Source: Lautropia sp. (lineage in GTDB: Bacteria > Pseudomonadota > Gammaproteobacteria > Burkholderiales > Burkholderiaceae_E). From it: a stretch of 64,000 bases of DNA. This document shows, one piece after another, positions 1 to 8,054 of the stretch; position 1 is the stretch's first letter; the number at the start of each line of letters is the position of its first letter. Where the stretch lies: contig JAUMUG010000006.1 of NCBI GenBank assembly GCA_030530775.1, positions 154,698 through 218,697 of the forward strand. Direction: 5' to 3'. A program made the position numbers and the translations under genes. Below the pieces are notes generated by a model, which worked only from the letters and a program-made list of their open reading frames with translations, was not told where the DNA came from and did not search any database.

Positions 1-532
1 AACAGAATGACGGGGGTGTCGTGAATTTGCCGCGGTTTGTTGTGGCCGACAGACGTCGAACGCTCTGCGGACTTGCGCGTTCGGTGCGTCTGTGCTTATG
101 CGTTGTGGCTGGGGAATGATACTGGCAGCAGACGGGCCAGCCTGGTGCCGCCCGGAATCCGTCTGGTTGCATGGCGGCTGCCATCGGATCTGCAAATCGG
201 GCACGAGCTGCTGTCGGTGGGCGAGTGCCGGCACCGTCGTGGCGAGTCTGGTGGCTCGAGCCCTTTTGGTTGCCGTGGATGATGGGCGAAGCAACCACGA
301 CCCTCGGGTTTGGTTTCTGTAGCCGAAGGGCAGAAAACCACTGCACGGTTTCCTGGGCAGTGGTGTGGGGAGGTGATGGTTCCGACGGCTGGACGGAAGC
401 TTTGCGCTTTGGGCAAAGATGGATGAATGGCCCCGTCTGACGGTTCTTCTCGAGTGACTGTCTTGCCGGGCTGGTGTGCCGTCACGAGCCGAAACGCTCG
501 AGGTGGCACACCGGACACTTCATTTGCGGGTT
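1..532. other. Left-edge stretch without a recognisable gene
   Basis: I see no credible coding region here: the open frames on both strands are short, overlap each other, lack recognisable domains and have no convincing ribosome binding sites. The only structure I can point to is the nested hairpin near its right end, which lies just downstream of the minus-strand gene that ends at 533. Confidence 0.5.
473..512 (-). repeat. Nested inverted repeat downstream of the prodomain gene
   Basis: GGTGTGCC (473-480) pairs perfectly with GGCACACC (505-512). Inside it CGAGC (485-489) pairs with GCTCG (496-500). The RNA would form a long stem with an internal loop about 20-60 nt after the stop codon of the minus-strand gene. 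No run of U follows, so a Rho-independent terminator is not clear; a 3' stabilising stem-loop or an intergenic palindromic element is equally possible. Confidence 0.45.
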
Positions 533-1102
533 TTATTTGCGCGCGCGTGGTGTCCACCAGTTGGGGCTGACGTCGGCGAAGATGCCCTTGGCGTTCAGGG
601 CATTGGCCTGCTCGATGCTGGCCAGGCCGGCCGGACTCTGCACGACCCAGACCCGTTCGCTGATGCGGCGCTCCGGGGTCAGGCCGGCAGCTTCCAGCCG
701 GGCGCGGGCCTCGGATTCGGAGGCGCCTTCTTTCAGGGTGACGATCAGGCCACCCGGCAGCGCCCAGGGATTGCCCGCGGAATCGGTCAGCACCGGCGAC
801 ACCGTGTCGCCTTCGGCGGTGGTGACGTTGTCGACCGGGGTGCCGGCACCGAGGCTTTTCTGGGTATTCAGCCGTTTGCGTTCAGCCTGGCTGGCCGAGC
901 GCAGCTGAATGTTGCTCTCGGAGTTCTTGCCGGGAAACTGCACGACGCGGCTTTCGTCCAGCCGAAACTGGCGTGAGGTGTTGTTGCCGCCACGCACTTC
1001 GATGGTTTCGGATGCGTCGGTGGCCTGGACGGGCAGGGCTGTGGCCAGCAGCGCGGCAAGGCCGGCCGTGGCCAGAGAGAGGGGGAGGGGGTTCTTGGAC
1101 AT
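533..1102 (-). CDS. Secreted stand-alone subtilase prodomain-like protein
   Basis: The product is 189 residues. It begins with a clear Sec signal peptide (residues 1 to about 27, ending in LPVQA). The C-terminal half reads as a small alpha/beta fold: a LIVTLKEGAS strand, an A-R-L-E-A-A-G-L helix, a V-W-V-V-Q strand, then FADVSPNWW. This is the pattern of subtilisin propeptides (fervidolysin-like or I9-type), which fold the protease and inhibit it. It lies 76 nt downstream of a subtilase that itself has no room for a propeptide, so I infer that it acts in trans as chaperone and inhibitor in the periplasm or outside the cell. I chose the ATG at 1102 because the signal peptide begins there; an open frame continues upstream but has no signal-like start. 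The family assignment rests on pattern, not alignment. Confidence 0.6.
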   Translation of the reverse strand: MSKNPLPLSLATAGLAALLATALPVQATDASETIEVRGGNNTSRQFRLDESRVVQFPGKNSESNIQLRSASQAERKRLNTQKSLGAGTPVDNVTTAEGDTVSPVLTDSAGNPWALPGGLIVTLKEGASESEARARLEAAGLTPERRISERVWVVQSPAGLASIEQANALNAKGIFADVSPNWWTPRARK

Positions 1103-1178
1103 GTTCTGGAAGAATCCTGCAACGAGTGAAATGGGCCGATGCATGGTTCGGGGTGAATTCATGAAGCGGGAATGGAGA

Positions 1179-2981
1179 TCAACGGCCATACAGCGTGATC
1201 GACCAGCCATTGAGTTGTCCACTGTTACCCGACCCCCGGTCGACGGCTTCGAGTGTCCAGTTACGATTGCTTGCCGTACCGGCCGGTTCTTCCATGTGGC
1301 GGGTCAAGCCGGTGGTGAAGCTCTGTAGACCCTGGCAAGCGGTCCGGGTCAGAGCGTTGCCGTTGTTCGTCAGGCAGGCATGCGGTGTCACCAGCGTGCT
1401 GGTCTGGTTGGACGGGCTGGTCAGGGTGATGTGCAGGTTGGCGGCATCCGGATGCTCGGTGCGCGAATTGCTGCTGGAGCTGGTGGTTCCGGTGGCACTG
1501 GCGCTGAGCGTGATTTCGACATGCTCGATGCGGTCGATGTCGCAGCTGCTCGGGATGGTGATGGCGCTGGACAGCCCCCCGGTGGCACGGGCGTTGTAGT
1601 CGATCGTGTCTTCCTCGGCATTTCTGGCCATTTCGGGAATGACGGTAGCCGCAGCGCTGCTGACGTAGGGGCCGCACTGCTTGAGCGTGTCGCTGCCACC
1701 GACCGATTGCCAGGTACGCGCCAGTTGCACGGCTGCATTGGCATCAGCCACACCAAAGCCGTATTCATGATTGAAGTTCAGGCCGCCGAAGTGGGTCCAG
1801 CCCGTATTGGTGGCATCCACTTTGCGGGCCGTCTGCGCCAGCACCAGTCGCACATCCCGCCAGGTCAGATTCGGGTTGGCCTGCAGCATCAGCGCCACTA
1901 CACCCGAAACCATCGGCGTGGCGGCCGACGTGCCGTTGAAGCCGTTGGTGTACTGATCGGCGGTGCCGCCCGGTGCCGAGCGGATTTCGGTGGTGGTGAT
2001 CTTGGGCAGGGAAGGATCGAGGTCGGCCGACGGGGCGCAGACCAGCAGGTTGGCACCCGGTTCGCTGTAGCGGGCGCGTTTGCCCTGGGCATTGGCGGCA
2101 CAGACCGCCAGTGTACCCAGCTGGCTGACGTGCCCATCATAGTTCGACAGTTCGGTGCTGGCGCACTCTTGCCGTGCGTTCTGTACGCAACCACCATTGC
2201 CGGCGGCAAAGACGTAGATCGACCCCAGGCCCTGCCGACCGTGCTTGAGGCCGCTTTCGAGCGCGGCACTCATCCAGCCCGGCGCCGAATAGAAATGACC
2301 ATCGTCCTGGGCGCCCCAGCTGTTGTTGTAGATGGCGTTCTTGTCGAAGTCGCGGACCAGGGCGTCCGCCACGTGGGCGTCTTCCCCGGTGGCGATGGCG
2401 TTGAAGCCGACCAGGCTGGCGCGGGGGGCCACTCCTGAGACACCGATACCGTTGTTGTCACGGGCGGCGATCACACCCGCCACCTGGGTGCCGTGGTTGT
2501 CGGCTGTATCGCAGGGCACCGGGTAGGCATTGCCGGCACCATAGCTGCGGTAGTTGTAGCTGGCGCCTGCCACGATGTTGGGCAGCAGATCGTTGTGGAT
2601 CACATCGACGGCGTCGTCGATGATGGCGATGCGAACGTTTTCACCCTTGCCGGCGGGCCAAGTGCCGATCAGGTTCAGATCTTCGCCGGCCGTGCTACCA
2701 CTGAGCGAGCCGGTGTTGTTCAGGAACCATTGCTGGCGCAACAGCGGATCGGTGCCGGTGCGCTGGGGGGCGGGGGCGGTCATCCGATAGCGGACCCCAC
2801 AGCTGGCCGCGTTCAGATATTCACCGACGGCCGGTGCGCCGCTGACGCCACCTTGCTGGTTGCCCGAGAGGTTGTTGCCGTTGCCCTGGTTGCTCGATCC
2901 GCCACTGCCACCACACGCGGCCAGCAAGGTGACGAGGAGGGGAAGTGACCATCGGTGCAGGTGTTTCGTGGCTGGACTCAT
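1179..2981 (-). CDS. S8 subtilase lipoprotein with C-terminal P-domain
   Basis: The 600-residue protein starts with a lipoprotein signal (LVTLLAAC, lipidated Cys23) and a Gly/Ser/Asn-rich linker. The subtilisin domain spans about residues 80-430, with the catalytic triad visible as Asp122 (IAIIDDAVD), His163 (DNHGTQVAG) and Ser352 (NGTSAATPMVSG). A proprotein-convertase P-domain follows (about 480-600), ending in LNGWSITLYGR. The catalytic domain begins with DPLLRQQWFLNNTG almost directly after the linker, so there is no usual N-terminal propeptide. The likely supplier is the separate prodomain-like gene immediately downstream. I set the start at 2981 because the lipoprotein signal begins there. 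It is probably an envelope-anchored or surface protease; its substrate is unknown. Confidence 0.88.
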   Translation of the reverse strand: MSPATKHLHRWSLPLLVTLLAACGGSGGSSNQGNGNNLSGNQQGGVSGAPAVGEYLNAASCGVRYRMTAPAPQRTGTDPLLRQQWFLNNTGSLSGSTAGEDLNLIGTWPAGKGENVRIAIIDDAVDVIHNDLLPNIVAGASYNYRSYGAGNAYPVPCDTADNHGTQVAGVIAARDNNGIGVSGVAPRASLVGFNAIATGEDAHVADALVRDFDKNAIYNNSWGAQDDGHFYSAPGWMSAALESGLKHGRQGLGSIYVFAAGNGGCVQNARQECASTELSNYDGHVSQLGTLAVCAANAQGKRARYSEPGANLLVCAPSADLDPSLPKITTTEIRSAPGGTADQYTNGFNGTSAATPMVSGVVALMLQANPNLTWRDVRLVLAQTARKVDATNTGWTHFGGLNFNHEYGFGVADANAAVQLARTWQSVGGSDTLKQCGPYVSSAAATVIPEMARNAEEDTIDYNARATGGLSSAITIPSSCDIDRIEHVEITLSASATGTTSSSSNSRTEHPDAANLHITLTSPSNQTSTLVTPHACLTNNGNALTRTACQGLQSFTTGLTRHMEEPAGTASNRNWTLEAVDRGSGNSGQLNGWSITLYGR

Positions 2982-3675
2982 GGTATCGAAAGGAGAGGAT
3001 GGTTTTCTGGCAATGCAAGCCCGTTGCGATGCACGGCGGATTCGAGCCGCTGCTGCACCCGTCGATTCTAGTTTGTGCAGATCGGAGAGCATCTTAGAGA
3101 GCGGGGCCATGGTTGCCAACGTTTGAAACGATGGATTATTTGAAAAAACGCAATACGTTTTGTTTTGGGTTTCGGAGGGCTCGGTATCTGCCGCACACCC
3201 GGCTGGTGCATATGATGTGGTTCAAAAACAACGAATTCGGGCGGTATGACGCATTCGCGATGAAATGAACGTGCCTTTGCAGCCAAACCGCCTCGTGGTT
3301 GTTGCTCTCATAACTTTCTTGGGGGTCTTTTGGTTGACAGCCGATGGACGACGAAGCTTGTGTATCGGTGTTGATACAAAACTGTGCTGCGGGCATGTCA
3401 AAAACCGTGAATGAATCTCGAGGCATAATCTACGACTGGCCGGTATCCGGCGTGAGGACTCGCCGGGGCTTGACGTACGGAAGTTGCGCAGGAAAAACGG
3501 ACCTCACCGAGCACTTGGTGACCGGCCGACAGCCCCTGGCAGTGGGCCACGGAGCAGGGCGCTGGTACAAGACCCCGATACGGTCCGTTTGCGGTCTGCG
3601 GCCCAGGCTTTCAGAACTCTCCCCGGACCGATACCGGGTGCTTTCACCACCGAGAGAGACAGATTCAGGAGATTG
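2982..3675. other. Intergenic region between divergent subtilase and pyruvate carboxylase genes
   Basis: This 694-bp stretch separates two divergent genes and is locally more AT-rich than its neighbours (about 3120-3430). I find no coding region or RNA gene. It holds a TTGACA element and a palindrome, listed separately, and a good ribosome binding site, AGGAG at 3667-3671, just before pyc. Confidence 0.5.
3334..3381 (+). promoter_or_regulatory. TTGACA element plus TGTATC-N6-GATACA palindrome
   Basis: A perfect TTGACA lies at 3334-3339. Starting 22 bp downstream is TGTATC (3361-3366), GGTGTT, GATACA (3373-3378). The palindrome extends outward with TT (3358-3359) and AA (3380-3381) after one mismatch. 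Its size and symmetry fit an operator for a dimeric repressor of the TetR or GntR type. No good -10 box sits at 17 bp, so the exact promoter is uncertain. The site lies about 300 bp upstream of pyc, its likely target on the plus strand. Confidence 0.4.
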
Positions 3676-6600
3676 ATGAGAATGGACGAGCAAGTGAAAC
3701 GGTTACGCTCCGTGCTGGTGGCCAATCGTTCGGAAATCGCCATCCGCGTCATGCGGGCAGCGGCCGAACTGGGGTTGCGGACCGTTGCCATCTATTCGCA
3801 TGAGGACCGCTTTGCTTTGCATCGCTTCAAGGCCGATGAGAGCTACCTGGTCGGCGAAGGCAAGAAACCGCTGCAGGCCTATCTGGACATCGATGAAATC
3901 GTCCGGATCGCCAAGGAGGTGGGGGTGGATGCCATTCACCCCGGCTATGGCTTTCTGTCGGAGAACCCCGATCTGCCACGGGCCTGCGCCGAGGCTGGCA
4001 TCGAGTTCATCGGCCCGTCTCCCGAGGTGATGACCCGGCTGGGCAACAAAGTTTCGGCGCGTGAAACCGCCGTTGCTGCTGGTGTGCCGGTGATGCCTGC
4101 CACCGATCCGCTGCCGGATGATATCGATGCCTGTCTGAAGCTGGCCGAGGAAATCGGTTACCCGTTGATGCTGAAAGCCAGCTGGGGCGGTGGTGGCCGC
4201 GGCATGCGCGCCATCGAGAACGCCGATGACCTGAAGGTACAGCTGCCGGCGGCCCGACGCGAAGCGGGTGCAGCTTTCGGCAACGACGAGGTCTATCTCG
4301 AGAAGTTGGTTCGCCGTGCATACCACGTCGAGGTGCAGATCCTGGGTGACAAGTACGGCAATGTCGTACATCTGTTCGAGCGCGATTGTTCGGTGCAGCG
4401 CCGCAACCAGAAGGTCGTCGAGCGCGCGCCTGCGCCCTATCTGGATGATGGACAGCGGCAGGCGCTGTGTGAAGCGGCGCTCAGGCTGGCCCGTGCCGTC
4501 GGGTACAGTCATGCCGGTACGGTCGAGTTTCTGATGGACGCCGATACCGGCCAGTTCTATTTCATCGAAGTCAATCCACGCATCCAGGTCGAGCACACCG
4601 TCACCGAGCAGGTCACGGGCATCGACATCGTCAAGGCGCAGATTCGCATTACCGAAGGGGCACGGCTGGGTCAGCGGGATGACGCCTTCGATGCCGACGG
4701 CAAGCTGGTGGCGTTGGGCTCGGGCGTGCCCGAGCAGGAACTGATCGAGCTCAATGGCCATGCGCTGCAATGCCGGATCACCACCGAGGACCCCGAGAAC
4801 GGCTTTACGCCCGACTATGGTCAGATGGTGGCCTATCGCAGTGCGGCTGGTTTCGGCATTCGACTGGATGCCGGCACCGCCTATGGCGGCGCGCTGATCA
4901 CGCCCTACTATGATTCACTGCTGGTGAAGGTGACGGCCTGGGGGCACACGGCTGCCGAGGCCATCCGCCGGATGGACCGTGCGTTGCGTGAATTCCGCGT
5001 TCGCGGCCTGGCCACCAATCTGCAGTTCGTCGAGAATGTCATCAATCACCCGGATTTCAGGGCCGGACGGGTCACGACCCGATTCATCGACACCACGCCG
5101 GAACTGTTCGATTTCGTCGGTCGGCGCGATCGTGCCACCCGCCTGTTGCAGTACCTGGGTGATGTGATCGTCAACGGTCATCCCGACATGAAAGGCCGTG
5201 CAGCGCCCGATCTGAGCCATGTGCATGTACAGACGCCACAAGTGCGAGATGCCGGTGCGCCGCTGCCCGAGGGCAACCGTGACCGGCTGAAGAAGCTGGG
5301 AGCCGTCGGTTTTGCACGGTGGATGCGCGAGCAGCCGCAGCTGCTGCTGACCGACACCACCATGCGTGATGCGCATCAGTCACTGTTTGCCACCCGGATG
5401 CGCACGCACGACATGCTGCCGGCCGCCCCTTTCTATGCTCACCGCTTGTCGCAGCTGCTGTCGCTGGAATGCTGGGGCGGAGCGACCTTCGATGTGGCGC
5501 TGCGTTTTCTGAAGGAAGACCCGTGGGCGCGCTTGCGGAATCTGCGCACGGCGATGCCGAACATGCTGTTGCAGATGCTGCTGCGCGCCTCGAACGCGGT
5601 CGGCTACACCAACTATGCCGACAATGTCGTCAAGCACTTCGTGCAACAGGCCGCCAGCCAGGGCATCGATGTGTTCCGCGTCTTCGATTCGCTGAACTGG
5701 GTCGAGAACATGCGGGTGGCGATCGATGCCGTCAATGAAACCGGTGCGATCTGCGAAGGTACGCTCTGCTATACCGCCGACATCTTCGACACCAGTCGTG
5801 CCAAGTACGACCTGTCGTACTACGTGGGTCTGGCCAAACAGCTCGAAAAGGCCGGCGCCCAAGTGCTGGGCATCAAGGACATGGCGGGTGTGGCCCGCCC
5901 GCGCGCGATCGCGGCCCTGGTGAAGGCGTTGCGTGAGGAAACCGGCCTGCCGGTGCATTTCCATACGCACGACACCAGCGGGGCTTCGGTAGCGACGGTG
6001 CTGGCGGCGGTGGCTGCTGGCGTCGATGCCGTAGACGGTGCGCTCGATTCGATGAGTGGGCTGACCTCGCAGCCGAGCCTCAATGCCATCGTGGCGATGC
6101 TCGAAGGCGATGCCCGTGATCCGAAGGTGGATCAGGCTGCGCTGCGCGAGCTGGCCAACTATTTCGAGGGAGTGCGTCGCTACTATGCTCCCTTCGAGTC
6201 CGACATCCGCAGCGGTACAGCCGATGTCTATCATCACGAAATGCCGGGTGGTCAGTACACCAATCTGCGCGAGCAGGCCCGTGCCATCGGGCTCGAGCAT
6301 CGCTGGCCCGAGGTATCGCGCGCCTATGCCGAGGTCAACAAGCTGTTTGGCGATATCGTCAAGGTGACGCCGACTTCCAAGGTGGTGGGGGACATGGCGA
6401 TCATGATGGTGGCCAATGACCTCAGCGCCGAGGCAGTGGCCGACCCGAATCGTGAAGTGGCTTTCCCCGAAAGTGTGGTGTCGCTGTTCAAGGGTGAGCT
6501 GGGCTTTCCGCCCGATGGCTTCCCCGAGGCTTTGGGTCGCAAGGTGCTGAAGGACTCACCGCCCGCTCCCTACCGTCCGGGGGACCGGATCGCGCCGGTC

Positions 6601-7200
6601 GATTTCGACCGGGTCCGTGAGCAGGCGGAATCCGAAGCCGGCAAGTCGCTGAAGGAGCATGACATCGCTTCCTGGTTGATGTATCCGAAGGTGACAGCCG
6701 GTTACTGGGAACACTTCCGCAAATATGGCGATGTGGGCCTGTTGCCGACGCCGGCCTTCTTCTATGGGTTGAAGGAACATCAGGAGATATCGGTCGAGCT
6801 GGACCCGGGTAAGGCGTTGGTGATCAGCCTGCAGGGTACGACGCCGCCGGATGCCGAAGGCTTCTCGCGGGTCTTTTTCGAGATGAATGGTCAGCCCCGT
6901 ACCGTCAAGATCCGCAAGGCGGGCTATGGTGCCACGGCTGCGCAGCGTGCCAAGGCCGACGGCTCCAATCCGCTGCATGTGGCGGCACCGATGCCCGGCA
7001 TGATCGTGACGGTGGCGGCCGTGCCCGGCCAGAAAGTCAAAGCCGGCGATCCGCTGCTGTCCATCGAAGCCATGAAGATGGAGTCGCAGATCAGGGCCGA
7101 ACGTGACGGGGTGGTGGCCGTGGTCCACGTCAAGACCGGCGAGACGGTGGCGGCGCACGATTTGTTGCTGGAATACGAGACACCGGCTGCAAAGGACTGA
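3676..7200 (+). CDS. pyc: Pyruvate carboxylase (single-chain, biotin-dependent)
   Basis: The 1174-residue enzyme carboxylates pyruvate to oxaloacetate, an anaplerotic step in the cytosol. Domain order is complete: biotin carboxylase (about residues 8-460; VLVANRSEIAIRV at the start, ATP-grasp loop KASWGGGGRGMR), carboxyltransferase (from about 555; TTMRDAHQSL), allosteric linker, and a C-terminal biotinyl domain with AMKMES, in which the Lys near residue 1133 carries biotin. The length matches the usual alpha4-type enzyme (about 1150). I chose the ATG at 3676 after AGGAG at 3667-3671; an ATG at 3682 is an alternative. It is monocistronic as far as I can see, with a hairpin shortly after the stop. 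Confidence 0.97.
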   Translation: MRMDEQVKRLRSVLVANRSEIAIRVMRAAAELGLRTVAIYSHEDRFALHRFKADESYLVGEGKKPLQAYLDIDEIVRIAKEVGVDAIHPGYGFLSENPDLPRACAEAGIEFIGPSPEVMTRLGNKVSARETAVAAGVPVMPATDPLPDDIDACLKLAEEIGYPLMLKASWGGGGRGMRAIENADDLKVQLPAARREAGAAFGNDEVYLEKLVRRAYHVEVQILGDKYGNVVHLFERDCSVQRRNQKVVERAPAPYLDDGQRQALCEAALRLARAVGYSHAGTVEFLMDADTGQFYFIEVNPRIQVEHTVTEQVTGIDIVKAQIRITEGARLGQRDDAFDADGKLVALGSGVPEQELIELNGHALQCRITTEDPENGFTPDYGQMVAYRSAAGFGIRLDAGTAYGGALITPYYDSLLVKVTAWGHTAAEAIRRMDRALREFRVRGLATNLQFVENVINHPDFRAGRVTTRFIDTTPELFDFVGRRDRATRLLQYLGDVIVNGHPDMKGRAAPDLSHVHVQTPQVRDAGAPLPEGNRDRLKKLGAVGFARWMREQPQLLLTDTTMRDAHQSLFATRMRTHDMLPAAPFYAHRLSQLLSLECWGGATFDVALRFLKEDPWARLRNLRTAMPNMLLQMLLRASNAVGYTNYADNVVKHFVQQAASQGIDVFRVFDSLNWVENMRVAIDAVNETGAICEGTLCYTADIFDTSRAKYDLSYYVGLAKQLEKAGAQVLGIKDMAGVARPRAIAALVKALREETGLPVHFHTHDTSGASVATVLAAVAAGVDAVDGALDSMSGLTSQPSLNAIVAMLEGDARDPKVDQAALRELANYFEGVRRYYAPFESDIRSGTADVYHHEMPGGQYTNLREQARAIGLEHRWPEVSRAYAEVNKLFGDIVKVTPTSKVVGDMAIMMVANDLSAEAVADPNREVAFPESVVSLFKGELGFPPDGFPEALGRKVLKDSPPAPYRPGDRIAPVDFDRVREQAESEAGKSLKEHDIASWLMYPKVTAGYWEHFRKYGDVGLLPTPAFFYGLKEHQEISVELDPGKALVISLQGTTPPDAEGFSRVFFEMNGQPRTVKIRKAGYGATAAQRAKADGSNPLHVAAPMPGMIVTVAAVPGQKVKAGDPLLSIEAMKMESQIRAERDGVVAVVHVKTGETVAAHDLLLEYETPAAKD

Positions 7201-7215
7201 AACAGGAGGTGAGAT

Positions 7216-7246
7216 TCCCGCGAAGACGGACATTCTCTTTGCGGGA
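7216..7246 (+). terminator. Hairpin after pyc, possible terminator
   Basis: TCCCGCGAAG (7216-7225) pairs with CTTTGCGGGA (7237-7246) with one mismatch, 16 nt after the pyc stop. No clear U-run follows, so terminator strength is doubtful. Confidence 0.4.
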
Positions 7247-7359
7247 TTCACGGTAGAATCCTTTCATATGCCCTCGGGCTCGTGCAGTGGCCGTTTCGGC
7301 TTGTGTGGCTTTCTTCGGTTCGTCCGAAACACACATCCGATACCATCGCTTCCTGACAG

Positions 7360-7383
7360 TGGCCAACCCGTCGCGGTTGGCCA
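7360..7383. repeat. Perfect 9-bp hairpin in the pyc-HU spacer
   Basis: TGGCCAACC (7360-7368), a CGTCGC loop, and GGTTGGCCA (7375-7383) form a perfect stem. It lies about 230 bp upstream of the HU gene. It may be the end of an untranslated RNA, a cruciform or a protein site; nothing in the flanks decides between these. Confidence 0.4.
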
Positions 7384-7615
7384 TATCGTTGTGTGGCGCC
7401 GGTCTGCTGTTCCTGTCCTGCGTTCGACGGTCTTCTTTCCACCGCTGGCGGGGCAAAATTCATACAAAGGCAGTTTTGTTGCGCCGGTGGGTGCTGCGTG
7501 GATCTGTCGTTCCCGATCGATTTTTTGTCGTCGCCAATCAGACGGACAGGGGGCGGTTTTCCGTTGAATCGCGCAATGTCCGCGAACCGGTGCAGCCAGT
7601 GAGATAGAGGATTGA

Positions 7616-7900
7616 ATGAACAAAAGTGAACTGATCGATACGATCTCCAGCGAAGCGGACATCAGCAAGGCCGCCGCCGAGCGCGCGTTGACCTCCGCCA
7701 TGGGCGCCATCATGAAAGCCGTTGCCCAGGGTGACCGGGTGACACTGGTTGGTTTCGGCACCTTTCATGTCAGCAAGCGAAACGCCCGCACGGGCTTGAA
7801 CCCGCGCACCGGCGAAAAGATCGAGATCGAAGCCGCTTACGTGCCGAAATTCTCGCCTGGCGCTGCCTTCAAGGAAGCCGCCAACCAGAATCGCAACTGA
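7616..7900 (+). CDS. hupB: HU-family nucleoid DNA-binding protein
   Basis: The 94-residue protein has the full HU/IHF fold. It begins MNKSELIDTI, and the family signature covers about residues 46-70 (VGFGTF, then ARTGLNPRTGE with the DNA-contacting arm), ending in VPKFSPGAAFK. HU dimers bend and compact DNA with little sequence preference. AGAGGA at 7606-7611 precedes the ATG. It has an HU-type rather than IHF-type arm. The gene stands alone between long spacers, and a hairpin terminator lies downstream. The choice of hupB over other HU names follows common usage for single HU genes in betaproteobacteria and is not certain. Confidence 0.93.
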   Translation: MNKSELIDTISSEADISKAAAERALTSAMGAIMKAVAQGDRVTLVGFGTFHVSKRNARTGLNPRTGEKIEIEAAYVPKFSPGAAFKEAANQNRN

Positions 7901-7981
7901 GCCGCTCGACATCCGGGCAGGCCGCCTTCAGGATCAGGAGCCTGCCCGAATCACGGGCCGTTCTATTTTGTTTCATTTCCT

Positions 7982-8020
7982 GCCCGGCGCATTCTCTCTG
8001 CGGCCGGGCTGTTTCGTTTC
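7982..8020 (+). terminator. Likely terminator after the HU gene
   Basis: GCCCGG (7982-7987) pairs with CCGGGC (8004-8009), followed by the T-rich TGTTTCGTTTC. A further inverted repeat, CGGGCAGG (7914-7921) with CCTGCCCG (7941-7948), lies just upstream. Either could end HU transcription before the convergent srkA gene. Confidence 0.45.
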
Positions 8021-8054
8021 GGCCTTCGCTCGGTTCACCCGATCCCAATCCCGA

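Larger units (their letters stand above)
7201..7615. other. Intergenic region between pyc and the HU gene
   Basis: No protein or tRNA gene is supported in these 415 bp. The stretch contains the hairpin after pyc and a second, perfect hairpin at 7360-7383, listed separately, and should contain the HU promoter, which I cannot place with confidence. Confidence 0.45.

Noticed and set aside
96..557. Minus-strand open frame at the left edge
   Set aside because: It has no ribosome site or recognisable motif, and overlaps the prodomain gene end in another frame.
3421..3430. CATAAT as a -10 box for pyc
   Set aside because: No acceptable -35 element lies 16-18 bp upstream of it.
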